From Streptacidiphilus sp. P02-A3a (GTDB lineage Bacteria; Actinomycetota; Actinomycetes; Streptomycetales; Streptomycetaceae): a stretch of 64,000 nucleotides of DNA. Of the stretch, positions 47,375 to 56,676 are shown one piece after another. The stretch lies in the NCBI RefSeq assembly GCF_014084105.1, contig NZ_CP048289.1:6147922-6211921 (forward strand). Direction: 5' to 3'. A model generated the notes under the pieces. The model was not told where the DNA came from. It searched no databases and was given only the letters and a program-made list of their open reading frames with translations. The position numbers and the translations under genes were made by a program. Numbering within the stretch: position 1 is the first letter of the stretch; the number at the start of each line of letters is the position of its first letter.

Positions 47375-48316
47375 CTACGGCAGCGGCTTGCCGCGGGCGG
47401 CGATCCACAGCGCGTACCACTCCTCGTGGCTGAGGTCCGGCGGGAGCTGCGCGTCCCGGCAGGCGTGGATGCGCTCCGGGCGAGAGGTACCGATGACCGG
47501 GACGATTCCGGCTGGGTGGCGTCGCAGCCACCACAGCAGGATCGTCTCCGGGGTGGTCCCCTTCCGCTCGGCGAGTTCGGCGGTCAGCGTCCCGGCCGGG
47601 GAGGGCTCGGAGCCGGTGAACCGGCCCTGGGCCAGCGCGCCCCAGGCCTGGAGCTGGATCCGGTGCGCCGTGCAGTACTCCAGGGTGCCCACCGGGAACT
47701 CGTAGCCGCCCGCCGCCGGGGTGTTCAGCAGCACCCCGGACTCCACCCAGTCCCTGCGCGCCAGGCTCATCTCCAACTGGTTGACCAGCAGCGGCAGTTC
47801 CGTCTCCCGACGGAGCTGCTCGACCTGTGCCGCGCCCATGTTGGAGACCCCGAACTGCCGTACCAGGCCCTGCCGGTGCAGCGACTCCAGGGCCTGCGCG
47901 ACGTCCCGCGGATCGGCCAGCGGGTCCGGCCGGTGCAGCAGCAGCACGTCGAGGACGTCGGTGCGCAGCCGGGCGAGGCTCTCCTCGACCCGGCGCACGA
48001 TGCTGCTCCCGCGCAGGTCGTAGTGGCCGGGGTGGTCGCCGTCGGGCAGCCGGATGCCGCACTTGGTCTGGAGCACGATCCGCTCGCGCAGACCCGGTGT
48101 CCGGGCCAGCACCTCGCCGAAGACCGCCTCGGACTTGCCGTACCGGTAGATGTCGGCGAAGTCGAAGGCGGTGATCCCGATCGCCAGCGCGGCCTCCACG
48201 GCGGCCTCGGCCCGGTCGAGGTCCCGCGCGGTCCACGGCTCCTGGTCCCAGCCGCCGCCGAGCCCCATGCCGCCGTAGACCAGCCTGCTGTCGCGCAGGT
48301 CAGGGTGCAGTGTCAT
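47375..48316 (-). CDS. Aldo/keto reductase
   Basis: A 313-residue TIM-barrel NADPH-dependent reductase. The catalytic tetrad is visible: Asp in FDFADIYRYG, Tyr in the same segment, Lys in VLQTKCGI and His in LLLHRPDPL. The cofactor segment is VPVIGTSRPERI. It is the last gene of the minus-strand saccharide cluster, starting 45 bases after the GMC oxidoreductase stop. The substrate is probably a sugar or cyclitol aldehyde/ketone. Confidence 0.9.
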   Translation of the reverse strand: MTLHPDLRDSRLVYGGMGLGGGWDQEPWTARDLDRAEAAVEAALAIGITAFDFADIYRYGKSEAVFGEVLARTPGLRERIVLQTKCGIRLPDGDHPGHYDLRGSSIVRRVEESLARLRTDVLDVLLLHRPDPLADPRDVAQALESLHRQGLVRQFGVSNMGAAQVEQLRRETELPLLVNQLEMSLARRDWVESGVLLNTPAAGGYEFPVGTLEYCTAHRIQLQAWGALAQGRFTGSEPSPAGTLTAELAERKGTTPETILLWWLRRHPAGIVPVIGTSRPERIHACRDAQLPPDLSHEEWYALWIAARGKPLP

Positions 48317-48360
48317 GTTCCTGTCCTCCCTCTCCTCGGAATGTGACGCCATCGCGGGGG

Positions 48361-49857
48361 CTAGCCAATCACGGCGTCGGCCAGCATCTCGGCCACGGCC
48401 AGCACCGGGAACTGGGTGTTGGCCGCCGGGACGGTCGGCAGCACCGAGGCGTCGGCCACCCGCAGGTTGGCCACCCCGCGCACCCGGCCCTCCCCGTCGA
48501 CCACGGCCGTCGGGTCGTCCGCGGGACCCATGGCGCAGGTGCCCACCGGGTGCCAGTACGTACCCAGCCCGGCCCGGAGCTGCTGGTCGGTCAGCGAGTC
48601 GGCCGGGCTGCCCTGGAGCGGCGCCACCAGCGGGCGCAGCGCCGCCGAGGCGGCCAGCCGCCCGACGATCCGCAGCCCGGAGCGGAGCACCGCCAGGTCG
48701 TGCCCGGCCGGATCGGTGAGGAAGCCCGGGTCGATGGTCGGCGGCGCCTCCGGGTCGGCCGAGCGCAGCCGGACCGAGCCCCGGGAGTGCGGCTTCATCA
48801 GGAAGGCGGAGATCCCGGCCTCGTACTGCCCCGGCGGCAGGCTGCCGTACAGCGGCGGCCCGGCGACCGGCAGGATGTGCAGGTCCCAGCTGTCCTGCGG
48901 GCAGAGCTCGCTGGCGGCGCGGACCAGCATCCGGCTGACGTAGAGCTCCGCCGCCGCCTCCTTGGCGGCCAGCGCGGCGTTCAGCTGCCCGGTGGGGGCC
49001 AGCGGGACGAATACGCCGGGCTGGTCGGACAGGTTCGCGCCCACCCCGGGCAGGTCGAGCCGGACGCCGACGCCGATGTCCCGCAGCTGCCCGGCCGGTC
49101 CGATGCCGCTGCGCAGCAGCAGCGCGGGCGAGCCGAAGGTGCCGCAGGCGACCAGGTAGCTGTCGGCGGCCAGGGTCACCGGGGCGCCGTCCACCAGGAT
49201 CCGGACGCCGTCGACCCGGCCCGCGACCAGGTCCAGCCGGTCGGCGGTCGCGCCGCTGACGATGGTCAGGTTCGGCCGTTTCCGGACGGTCTCGTCCAGG
49301 TAGCCGAAGGCGGCGTTCCAGCGCAGCCCGTCCACCGCGTTGAGCAGCGGGGTGCCGCTGCCCGGGCCGCCCGGGGCGGCCATGTCCACCCGCTGGTAGC
49401 CGAGTTCGGCGGCGCCGGCCAGGGCGGCCCGGCTCCACGCCGAGTGCTCGTGGTCCGGCACCGGGCGCAGCCCGATCCCGCCCGCCGCCCGCCGCCGGTA
49501 GCGGTCCATCGCCGCGGCCGTCCAGCGCTCGCCGCCGGCCCGGGCCCACTCCTCGTGGTCGGCCGCCGAGCCCCAGGTGTTCCAGCAGCCGTTCACGCAG
49601 GAGGAGCCGCCGAGGATCCGGGCCCGGACCCGGTGGGCGGGCGCGTGCCGCTCCCAGACCTCGTCGCGCGGCAGGGCTCGGGCGTTCAGCACCTTGGCGG
49701 GCCAGTCCCGCCGTCGCGGGCCGTAGTCCCGGCCCGCCTCCACCAGGCAGACGGAGCGGTCCGGGTCCTCGCTGAGCCGGGCCGCGAGCACGCAGCCGGC
49801 CACTCCCCCGCCGAGCACCAGCACGTCGTAGCCGGTGCGTTCCGGTACGCCGGTCAC
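48361..49857 (-). CDS. GMC-family FAD oxidoreductase
   Basis: A 498-residue flavoprotein of the choline/glucose oxidase family. The FAD fold is VLVLGGGVAGCVLAARLSED, GMC signature 1 is RILGGSSCVNGCWNTWG, and the C-terminal catalytic pair is His in TYWHPVGTCAMGP and Asn in VPAANTQFPV. It would oxidise an alcohol of a sugar or cyclitol. The GTG start overlaps the PfkB stop (GTGA), so the two are co-translated. There is no signal peptide, hence cytoplasmic. Confidence 0.9.
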   Translation of the reverse strand: MTGVPERTGYDVLVLGGGVAGCVLAARLSEDPDRSVCLVEAGRDYGPRRRDWPAKVLNARALPRDEVWERHAPAHRVRARILGGSSCVNGCWNTWGSAADHEEWARAGGERWTAAAMDRYRRRAAGGIGLRPVPDHEHSAWSRAALAGAAELGYQRVDMAAPGGPGSGTPLLNAVDGLRWNAAFGYLDETVRKRPNLTIVSGATADRLDLVAGRVDGVRILVDGAPVTLAADSYLVACGTFGSPALLLRSGIGPAGQLRDIGVGVRLDLPGVGANLSDQPGVFVPLAPTGQLNAALAAKEAAAELYVSRMLVRAASELCPQDSWDLHILPVAGPPLYGSLPPGQYEAGISAFLMKPHSRGSVRLRSADPEAPPTIDPGFLTDPAGHDLAVLRSGLRIVGRLAASAALRPLVAPLQGSPADSLTDQQLRAGLGTYWHPVGTCAMGPADDPTAVVDGEGRVRGVANLRVADASVLPTVPAANTQFPVLAVAEMLADAVIG

Positions 49858-50762
49858 ACGGCCTCCAGTTCGGCGGCGCGGGCGAGCAGCGCCTCGCGGG
49901 TGATGAAGTCGGCCCGGTGCGCGGGCACCGTGCAGGCGAACGCCCCGGCGATGGCGCCGTACCGGCCGCAGCGCGGCAGCGGTTCACCGCCGAGCCAGCC
50001 GAACAGGAACCCGGCGGCGAAGGCGTCGCCCGCGCCGTTGGAGTCCACCACCGGCCCGGGCGGCTCGACCGCCGGTACGTGGGTCACCTCGCCGTCCGCG
50101 AGCACCAGCGCGCCGGCCGCCCCGGCGGTGGCCACCACCAGCTGCGCCCGTCCCCGGTCCACGATCTGACGCATCGTCACTTCTGGTTCGGCGAGCGCGG
50201 TGGCGGAGACGAAGACGATGTCGGCGTCGTAGCCGAAGGCCTCGTGGTAGGGGTTGACGCCGTCCCAGTTGTGCAGGTCGGTGGAGATGGTGAGCCCGGC
50301 CTCGCGCAACGCGGGCAGGGCGAAGGCGCAGGGGTAGGTGATCGAGACGTGGGCGTGGCGGCTGACCGCCGCCAGCGCCGCGACCGTCTCCGGCGGCAGC
50401 CGGTCCGCCGCCCGCGAGCGGCTGTCGTCGTACAGCGACAGCCGCAGGCCGTCCGGGCCGACCAGGTTCACCGCGCGCTTGGTGCCCCCGGGCAGCGGGA
50501 CGGCGGTCAGCGCCACCCCCCGGTCCCGGTGCAGCGCCCGGATCAGCTCCCCCGGGTGGTCGTCGCCGAGCATGTCCAGGTGGTGCGTGCGCAGGCCCAG
50601 CGCGTGCGTGCCGAGGGCGACGAAGTCGCCGGTCTGCCCGGCGCGGGTCTCGATCGCGGGCACCATGTAGCTGTCGGCGAACGGCAGCGGCAGCTCGGGG
50701 ACGTACGCGATGGTGTCGGCCCCGGAGCCGCCCAGGACGAGGACGTCGGTCTCAGTGCTCAT
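49854..50762 (-). CDS. PfkB/ribokinase-family sugar kinase
   Basis: A 302-residue kinase. N-terminal VLVLGGSGADTIAYV and AGQTGDFVALG bind the sugar. The catalytic and anion-hole motif is DSNGAGDAFAAGFL, where the usual DT is DS and the following Asn is unusual. The start lies 11 bp inside the end of malQ. Acarbose-type clusters contain a ribokinase-family kinase (AcbK) that phosphorylates the product; a similar role is conceivable here, as is simple sugar phosphorylation. Confidence 0.88.
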   Translation of the reverse strand: MSTETDVLVLGGSGADTIAYVPELPLPFADSYMVPAIETRAGQTGDFVALGTHALGLRTHHLDMLGDDHPGELIRALHRDRGVALTAVPLPGGTKRAVNLVGPDGLRLSLYDDSRSRAADRLPPETVAALAAVSRHAHVSITYPCAFALPALREAGLTISTDLHNWDGVNPYHEAFGYDADIVFVSATALAEPEVTMRQIVDRGRAQLVVATAGAAGALVLADGEVTHVPAVEPPGPVVDSNGAGDAFAAGFLFGWLGGEPLPRCGRYGAIAGAFACTVPAHRADFITREALLARAAELEAV

Positions 50763-52968
50763 CGGTGCTCTTTCTCGGTTCGGTGCTGTCGGTGGTGTCG
50801 GCGTAGATCCGGGCGACGGCCCTCGGGCCGGGCGCCGCGGTCAGCTGGTCGAGGGCCAGCGGGCGCCCGTCGGCGTCGGCGACCGGCAGCCGCCAGTTCG
50901 GGTACTCGTCCACGGTGCCCGGCAGGTTCTGCGGGCGGCGGTCGCCCACGGTGTCCGGCAGCCAGACCCCGATCATCCGGGCCGGGGTGAGCGCCAGGAA
51001 CCGGTGCAGGGCCAGCACGTCCGGCCCCGGCCGCGGCCCCTCGGCGGTCTCCGGCGGCGGTTCGTCGGCCGGTTCGGGGCGGGCTCCGGCCCGGGCCAGC
51101 TCGTCCAGCCAGGCCGCGCGCTCGGCGGCGGCCGCGGCGGCGGCCCGCTCCGCCGGTTCGGCGAGCAGGCCGAGCCGGTCGTGCAGCCGGATGTGCTCGC
51201 CCTCCAGCCAGGCAGCGGTGGTGGGCAGGTCGTGGGTGGTCAGCGTGGCCACGCAGTCCGCGCGCCACTGCTCGGCGGGCAGCGGACCGGTCCGCCGCTC
51301 GGAGCCCCCGGCGTACTCGAACCGCAGCACCGAGGTACCGAGGATGCCCCGGTCCCGCAGTTCCTCGCGGACGCCCGGTTCGACCGTGCCCAGGTCCTCG
51401 CCGATGACCATGCTGCCGGTGCGGTGGGCCTCCAGCGCCAGTACCCCGAGCATCGCCTCGTGGTCGTAGCGGACGTACGCGCCCTCCGCCGCGGGCGCCC
51501 CGGCCGGGACCCACCAGAGCCGGAACAGGCCCATGATGTGGTCCAGCCGCAGCGCGCCGGAGCGGCGCAGGGTGCCGCGCAGCACCTCGGCGTAGGGCGC
51601 GTACCCGGCCTCGGCGAGGGTGTCCGGACGCCAGGGCGGCAGCCCCCAGTCCTGCCCGTGCGGGTTGAAGTCGTCCGGCGGGCAGCCGACGGTCATCCCC
51701 TCGGCGAGGTAGTTCCGCAGGCTCCAGGCGTCGGCGCCCTCGGGGTCGACCCCGACCGCCAGGTCGTGGACCAGGCCGATGCCCATCCCGGCGTCCGCCG
51801 CCGCCCGCTGGGCGGTGGCCAGTTGCTCGTCGGCGAGCCAGCTCAGCCAGCTGTGGAAGGCGATCCGGGGGGCCAGCTCGCGGCGGGCGGCGGCCACCGC
51901 CGGTCCGTCCGGGGCGCGCAGCCCGGCGGGCCAGGAGCGCCAGCGGGTGCCGTGCACCTCGGCCAGCGCACACCAGGTGGCGAAGTCCCGCAGCCCGGCG
52001 CCCTCGCGGGCGAGGTAGCGGCGGTGGGCGGCCTCGCGGGCGGTGCTGCGCGGGACCAGGTGCAGCAGTTCCAGCGCCTCGCGCTTCAGCGCCCACACCG
52101 CCGCCCGGTCGATCAACTCGTCCTCGCGCAGCACGCCCTCGCGCAACCGCGCGGCCCGCGCGGTGAGTTCGTCCAGCCGGGCGCGCGCGGCGGCGTCCAG
52201 CGACTGGCTCTCCGGCACGGCCTCGATCCGCAGGTTCACCGGGTCGGGGAAGCGGCGGCTGCTCGGCCGGTACGGCGAGGGGTCGGGCAGTTCCCCGGGC
52301 ACGTACGCGTGCAGCGGGTTGAGCTGGAGGAACCCGGCGCCGAGCCGACCGGCCCAGCGGGCCAGACCGGCCAGGTCGCCCAGGTCGCCCATGCCCCAGG
52401 AGCGTTCCGAGAGCACCGAGTAGAGCTGCACCAGGAAGCCCCAGTCGCGGCGCCCCGGGGTGGCCAGCCGGGTCGGCGCGACCAGCAGCGGGGCGGTGGC
52501 GGTGCGCCCGCCGTGCTCGGCGTGCAGGGTGTGCCGACCGACCGGGAGCCCGGCGAGTCCCCGGTCGGTGCCGGTGAGCGGGGTGCTCCGGCCGTCCTCG
52601 GTGGCCACCCGGAGCACCGCGTCCGGCGGCAGCCCGGGCAGCCGGGTGCCCCGCCCGGCGCGGACCACCACGGACGGCGGCAGCAGCCGCCGCGACCGGG
52701 ACCGCTGTTCGGCGGCCAGCGCCTCGCGCAGGGCGCCGGGGGTGGCCGCGTCGACGCCGAGCGCCGCGAGCACCGCCCGCAGCGTGTCCGGCGAGGCCGG
52801 GACGTGGCGGCCGAGGTCGGTGGTGTAGCCGGTGGCGACGCCGTGCAGCCGGGCCAGCTCGGCCAGCTCCGGCGGGACCGCGGACGGCGTCACCGGGGAC
52901 GGCGTCACCGGGGGCGGCGTCACCGGGGGCGGCGTCACCGGGGGCCGGACGCGGTCGGGCTCGGGCAT
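50752..52968 (-). CDS. malQ: 4-alpha-glucanotransferase (amylomaltase, GH77)
   Basis: A 738-residue cytoplasmic enzyme that transfers alpha-1,4-glucan segments. The GH77 residues are visible: nucleophile Asp in ALRLDHIMGLF, acid/base Glu in VIGEDLG and Asp in LTTHDLPTTAAW. LVQLYSVLSERSWGMGDLGDL and GAGFLQLNPLHA are typical of the actinobacterial long form with an N-terminal beta domain. The first 30 residues hold four PVTP repeats from a 15-bp DNA repeat. It overlaps the HAD gene by 34 bp and PfkB by 11 bp. Its place in the cluster suggests use of maltose-type acceptors. Confidence 0.95.
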   Translation of the reverse strand: MPEPDRVRPPVTPPPVTPPPVTPSPVTPSAVPPELAELARLHGVATGYTTDLGRHVPASPDTLRAVLAALGVDAATPGALREALAAEQRSRSRRLLPPSVVVRAGRGTRLPGLPPDAVLRVATEDGRSTPLTGTDRGLAGLPVGRHTLHAEHGGRTATAPLLVAPTRLATPGRRDWGFLVQLYSVLSERSWGMGDLGDLAGLARWAGRLGAGFLQLNPLHAYVPGELPDPSPYRPSSRRFPDPVNLRIEAVPESQSLDAAARARLDELTARAARLREGVLREDELIDRAAVWALKREALELLHLVPRSTAREAAHRRYLAREGAGLRDFATWCALAEVHGTRWRSWPAGLRAPDGPAVAAARRELAPRIAFHSWLSWLADEQLATAQRAAADAGMGIGLVHDLAVGVDPEGADAWSLRNYLAEGMTVGCPPDDFNPHGQDWGLPPWRPDTLAEAGYAPYAEVLRGTLRRSGALRLDHIMGLFRLWWVPAGAPAAEGAYVRYDHEAMLGVLALEAHRTGSMVIGEDLGTVEPGVREELRDRGILGTSVLRFEYAGGSERRTGPLPAEQWRADCVATLTTHDLPTTAAWLEGEHIRLHDRLGLLAEPAERAAAAAAAERAAWLDELARAGARPEPADEPPPETAEGPRPGPDVLALHRFLALTPARMIGVWLPDTVGDRRPQNLPGTVDEYPNWRLPVADADGRPLALDQLTAAPGPRAVARIYADTTDSTEPRKSTDEH
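52886..52945 (-). repeat. 15-bp tandem repeat at the malQ N-terminus
   Basis: Four units of GGCGTCACCGGGG(A/G)C encode PVTPP/S repeats. The last unit contains the stop codon of the overlapping HAD gene. Confidence 0.9.
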
Positions 52969-53861
52969 GGCGTGCTCTCCTCGTACTGGGTCACGGACTC
53001 GGTGGTGCTGCGGTCGGTCGCGGGGAAGAGGCGGTCGGTCGCGGGGAAGAGGCGTTCCAGCACCGCTGCCACGCCGTCCCGCTCGTTGTCCGGGGCGATC
53101 TCGTCGGCGCGGTCGCGCAGGTCCTGGTGGGCGTTGCCCATGGCCACGCCGTACCCCGCCCAGTCGATCATGGGGATGTCGTTCGGCATGTCGCCGAAGG
53201 CGATGGTGTCGGCCGCCTCGAAGCCGAGCCGCGCCGCCGCCAGCGCCAGGCCGGTCGCCTTGCTGACCGAGGCCGGGAGCAGCTCGACCAGGTTCTCCCC
53301 CGAGTGGGTGACCGCGACCTGTCCGGCGCAGACGCGCTCGGCCAGCCGGGCCATCCGGTCGTCGGTCAGCCCCGGATGCCGGATCAGGACCTTCTCCACC
53401 GGCTCCGCCCACAGCTCGGACGCGTCGGCGGCGAGCCGCCAGCCGTGCCGCAGCCGCTCCGCGAAACCCGCCGTGACCAGGAACCGCCCGTCCAACCCGG
53501 CGGTGACCACCGCGAGTTCCAGCGGCCCGGTGAGGGCGGCGATCCGGCCGACCAGCTCGCGGACGACCGACCGGTCCAGCGGGACGGTGACCAGCAGCCG
53601 GTCGGCGTCCGCGTCGTACAGCTGCGCGCCCTGGCCGCAGACGGCCAGGCCCCGGTAGCCGAAGCGGCGCAGGATCTCGCGGCAGCCGCCGGCCGGTCGG
53701 CCGGTGACCACCAGGTGGCGGGCCCCGGCCGCGCCCACCCGGTCCAGCGCGGCCCTGGTCCGGGCGGAGACGCTCTGGTCGCCGCGGAGCAGCGTGCCGT
53801 CGAGGTCGGTGGCCACCACCGAGAAGCGGCGCCCGGCGGTACCGGGTCTGTTCGCGGACAT
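52935..53861 (-). CDS. HAD-superfamily phosphatase, Cof type
   Basis: A 308-residue phosphatase. Motif I is VVATDLDGTLLRGD, motif II VVTGRPAGG, motif IV IAFGDMPNDIPMIDWAGYGVAMGNA. The conserved Lys is likely in PASVSKATGLALA. Cof-type enzymes dephosphorylate sugar phosphates. A 21-bp duplication near the 3' end doubles LFPATDR, and the frame then runs 34 bp into malQ. The ATG follows the glycosyltransferase stop by three bases. It probably removes phosphate from an intermediate of this cluster. Confidence 0.9.
   Translation of the reverse strand: MSANRPGTAGRRFSVVATDLDGTLLRGDQSVSARTRAALDRVGAAGARHLVVTGRPAGGCREILRRFGYRGLAVCGQGAQLYDADADRLLVTVPLDRSVVRELVGRIAALTGPLELAVVTAGLDGRFLVTAGFAERLRHGWRLAADASELWAEPVEKVLIRHPGLTDDRMARLAERVCAGQVAVTHSGENLVELLPASVSKATGLALAAARLGFEAADTIAFGDMPNDIPMIDWAGYGVAMGNAHQDLRDRADEIAPDNERDGVAAVLERLFPATDRLFPATDRSTTESVTQYEESTPCPSPTASGPR
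53011..53052 (-). repeat. Perfect 21-bp tandem duplication in the HAD gene
   Basis: 53011-53031 is repeated exactly at 53032-53052, encoding LFPATDR twice in the C-terminal tail. Confidence 0.95.
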
Positions 53862-53864
53862 CGG

Positions 53865-56057
53865 TCAGGCCGCCCTTTCCCGGCCCGCACCCGCGCCCGC
53901 CGAGGGCACCGGCAGGCAGTCGGCGACCGGCAGTTCGTCCCAGGCGGCACGGCCGCTGCGGAGCCGCAGCAGGAAGACCAGGCTGTCCGGCGGCGTCTCC
54001 GGCGGCAGCACCGCCCGGAACGCGCCGCCGGTGCGGACCATCCGCCGTTCGCCGTCGGGGAGCAGCAGCAGCACGCTGTCGGCGTGCGGCAGCCGGTACT
54101 CGATCCGCCAGCCCTGGTCCAGGCGTTCCACCCGGCAGCGTCCGCGCAGCAGCGCGGTCAGCTCGTCGTCGTCGAGCGCCGCCGCCAGCTCCTGGCAGCG
54201 CGGGAAGTCGCCGCGCTGGTAGGCGGCCTCGAACAGCCGCCGCAGTACCGGCGGTCCGACCGGGGCGCAGCGCCGGTAGGCCTCCAGGTCGCCGCGTTCC
54301 TCGGCGGCGCGCAGGATGTGCCCGCGACCGGCGATCCAGTCGGTCGGGGAGACGGCGTCGAACCAGCCGTAGCCGGCCGCGCGTTCCACGCTGAGCCCGG
54401 GCAGCTCCCCGGCGGCAGCGGCGGCGAACCGCGGCAGCCGGGCGTCGGCGGCCTCGCGCCAGGTGAACCGGTGGGCCAGGGCCCTGGAGTTGGCGGCCAG
54501 TCGGCGGTACTCCGGCTGGTCCTCCCGGTACACCCGGACCGCCTCGTGGACGCGTTCCACCAGCGCGCCGAAGAGCAGCGGGTCGTCCTCGGTGAACGAG
54601 CGGGGCACCGAGAAGCCGGTGGCCCGCGGGTCCTCGCGCGGGAGTTGGTGCCGGTAGTGGCTGGTGACCTCCTGCGCGGTGCCGATCGGGACCGCCCCGC
54701 AGGCCATCAACTGGCCCTGGGCGATGAGGAAGGAGTCCAGCTCGAACTTGGACGGGAAGAGGCAGAAGTCGGCCGCGGTCGCCTCCCGGTAGAGCAGGTC
54801 CTCGTCCGCCATCGTCCAGTCCAGCCGGACCCGGTCCGGGTAGCGGTCGGCGATCTCCTGGAAGCTGCGGTCGCCGACCCGGCTGACCACGCCCTCGCCC
54901 CCGGCCGCCATCGCGCAGCGGATGACGAAGTTGACGTCGGGGTCGACCGCGAGCACCGCGTCGATCGCCCGGAACAGTTCGACCTGGCCCTTGTGGTGCA
55001 CCGAGAAGCGGGCGACGTGGTAGAAGGTCGGCAGGCGCGGGTCCAGGCCGAGTTCGCGGAGCACCGCCGCCCGGTCCACCGAGGCCGGGTCGCGGCGCAG
55101 CCACTCCTCCGGGACGGCGCAGCCGCCGACGAACTGCTTGGCGGCGGTGGCCTTGACCGTGCGGGACACCGCGAGCCGCTGGTAGGCGAGTTCGAAGGGG
55201 GTGTCCCGGAACGCCGAGTAGAAGTCGCGCTGACCCGGCGTCAGGAAGTCGATGAGGTCGCAGGTTTCGGCGATCAGCGGGAAGTAGCCTATATAGTCCC
55301 GACCTTGATGCTCCGTCAGGTGCGTGCTGGGCAGGTGCGCCGCCATCGCCTCGGCCAGGGCGCCGTCGGCGGGCGGGTCGGCGTACCCGTCCAGGTCGGT
55401 GTCGGCGCCGAACAGCCCCAGCAGCCGCTGGAGTTGCGGCCGGTAGAGCTTCTGGTTGATCGGCATGTTGCTGGCCACCGTGCTGACCACCAGGTAGCGC
55501 GGGTCGGGCCGCAGCACCGGCGGCACCAGGTAGTGGTAGTACGGCTCGTAGGCCTGCACGATGACGGGTTCGGGCGTCGCGGACCCGGCCGGGTCCGGCT
55601 CCGCGCCGAACCAGGTCCGCAGGAAGCGCAGGCCGCTCACCTGGAACGCCAGCGGCTTGAAGAACGACAGGTCGACGCCCTCGTCGGCGCGCGGCGGGTA
55701 GATGCGTTCCGGCAGCAGGTCCAGGTACTCGTCGGAGAGGAAGTAGAGGTCGACCCCCTGGTAGCGCAGCCGGTACGCCCGGGTGGTCAGCGACAGCTCG
55801 GTCTCGGGCTCGTGCCCGGGCCAGACCTCGGGGTCGAGCACCAGCGGGACCCGGTGCCGGTCGAGGTAGTCCAGCTGCTCCAGGCCGTAGGTGGCCCGGA
55901 GGTGGTCGAGGCAGCCGTGCGCGGGGGTGACCACGGAGACCCGGTGGCCCTGGTCGGCGTACTCCCGGGCCAGGTTCCAGACCAGCGAGGCGAGGCCGCC
56001 GCGCATCATGCGGACGTCGAACCCCACACTTTCGAAGGCGAATGTGACGATGTGCAC
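53865..56057 (-). CDS. GT-B glycosyltransferase, glycogen-synthase-like (paralogue B)
   Basis: A 730-residue cytoplasmic glycosyltransferase. The N-terminal domain begins VHIVTFAFESVGFDVRMMRGGLAS, with HRVSVVTPAHGCLDHLR. The donor domain has HVARFSVHHKGQVELFRA and [29 protein letters not shown], like GT4/GT5 enzymes using NDP- or ADP-glucose. A C-terminal beta-sandwich-like part (about 640-720: WRIEYRLPHADSVLLLLPDG) resembles small glucan-binding folds. It aligns throughout with the protein at 59797-61902. The ligand sugar and acceptor are unknown. Confidence 0.82.
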   Translation of the reverse strand: MHIVTFAFESVGFDVRMMRGGLASLVWNLAREYADQGHRVSVVTPAHGCLDHLRATYGLEQLDYLDRHRVPLVLDPEVWPGHEPETELSLTTRAYRLRYQGVDLYFLSDEYLDLLPERIYPPRADEGVDLSFFKPLAFQVSGLRFLRTWFGAEPDPAGSATPEPVIVQAYEPYYHYLVPPVLRPDPRYLVVSTVASNMPINQKLYRPQLQRLLGLFGADTDLDGYADPPADGALAEAMAAHLPSTHLTEHQGRDYIGYFPLIAETCDLIDFLTPGQRDFYSAFRDTPFELAYQRLAVSRTVKATAAKQFVGGCAVPEEWLRRDPASVDRAAVLRELGLDPRLPTFYHVARFSVHHKGQVELFRAIDAVLAVDPDVNFVIRCAMAAGGEGVVSRVGDRSFQEIADRYPDRVRLDWTMADEDLLYREATAADFCLFPSKFELDSFLIAQGQLMACGAVPIGTAQEVTSHYRHQLPREDPRATGFSVPRSFTEDDPLLFGALVERVHEAVRVYREDQPEYRRLAANSRALAHRFTWREAADARLPRFAAAAAGELPGLSVERAAGYGWFDAVSPTDWIAGRGHILRAAEERGDLEAYRRCAPVGPPVLRRLFEAAYQRGDFPRCQELAAALDDDELTALLRGRCRVERLDQGWRIEYRLPHADSVLLLLPDGERRMVRTGGAFRAVLPPETPPDSLVFLLRLRSGRAAWDELPVADCLPVPSAGAGAGRERAA

Positions 56058-56094
56058 CGTCGGGCTTTCCTCTCTCGTCGAGCTGGTCGAGACC

Positions 56095-56676
56095 TCAGCG
56101 CGGTTCACCGGGGACCGGGCCCGGGGCGTGCAGGCCGAGTAGCGTGAAGGCGGCCAGGGTCGCCGCGTCGGTGATCCGTCCGCCGAGGACCAGCGACCGC
56201 CACTGGTCGGGGTCGACCCAGCGCTGGCGCATGTCCGCCTCGGTGGCCTCGCGCTCCGGCGGACCCGCCGTCAACTCCTCGGCCAGGAACACATGGCAGC
56301 CCTGGCTGGCGTAGCCGTAAGCCACGTGCACCAGGCCCAGGTACCTCATCCGCTCCGCGCGCAGGCCGGTCTCCTCACGCAACTCGGCTCGGGCGAGCGC
56401 GAGTTGCTCCTGGTCCGGCGGCCCTGCCGGGGGCGTGTCCGGGTGGTCCTGCGGCCAGGAGCCCTGGGGGAACTCCCAGAAGCGTCCGCCGACCGGGTAG
56501 CGGTACTGCTCCACCAGGTGCAGCCGCTCCCCCTGCCGGGGGATCACCAGCGCGTAGTCGGGCTTGTCCACCACGCCGTACTGGCCGGCGGAGCCGTCGG
56601 CGCGCCGGATGTCGTCCTCGCGCACGCTCATCCAGGCGTTGCGGTAGACCTCGCGGGAGCGCAGGGTGCGGATCAC
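56095..56676 (-). CDS. NUDIX hydrolase (ADP-ribose/ADP-sugar pyrophosphatase-like)
   Basis: A 193-residue hydrolase. The Nudix helix is LALARAELREETGLRA; the Gly that opens the box (FPQGSW) is pushed away by a Pro/Asp-rich insertion of about ten residues. GEYGVV-type VVDKPDYALVIPRQGERLHLVEQYRYPVGGRFWEFPQG is typical of ADP-ribose/ADP-glucose pyrophosphatases. With a GlgC-like gene in the same operon it may turn over NDP-sugars. GTG overlaps the stop of the RmlD-like gene (GTGA). Confidence 0.88.
   Translation of the reverse strand: MIRTLRSREVYRNAWMSVREDDIRRADGSAGQYGVVDKPDYALVIPRQGERLHLVEQYRYPVGGRFWEFPQGSWPQDHPDTPPAGPPDQEQLALARAELREETGLRAERMRYLGLVHVAYGYASQGCHVFLAEELTAGPPEREATEADMRQRWVDPDQWRSLVLGGRITDAATLAAFTLLGLHAPGPVPGEPR

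Noticed and set aside
52969-55104. Upstream in-frame extension of malQ to about 1450 codons
   Set aside because: The extension runs through the HAD and glycosyltransferase genes in the wrong frame; ATG at 52968 has a good ribosome-binding site and begins the real protein.
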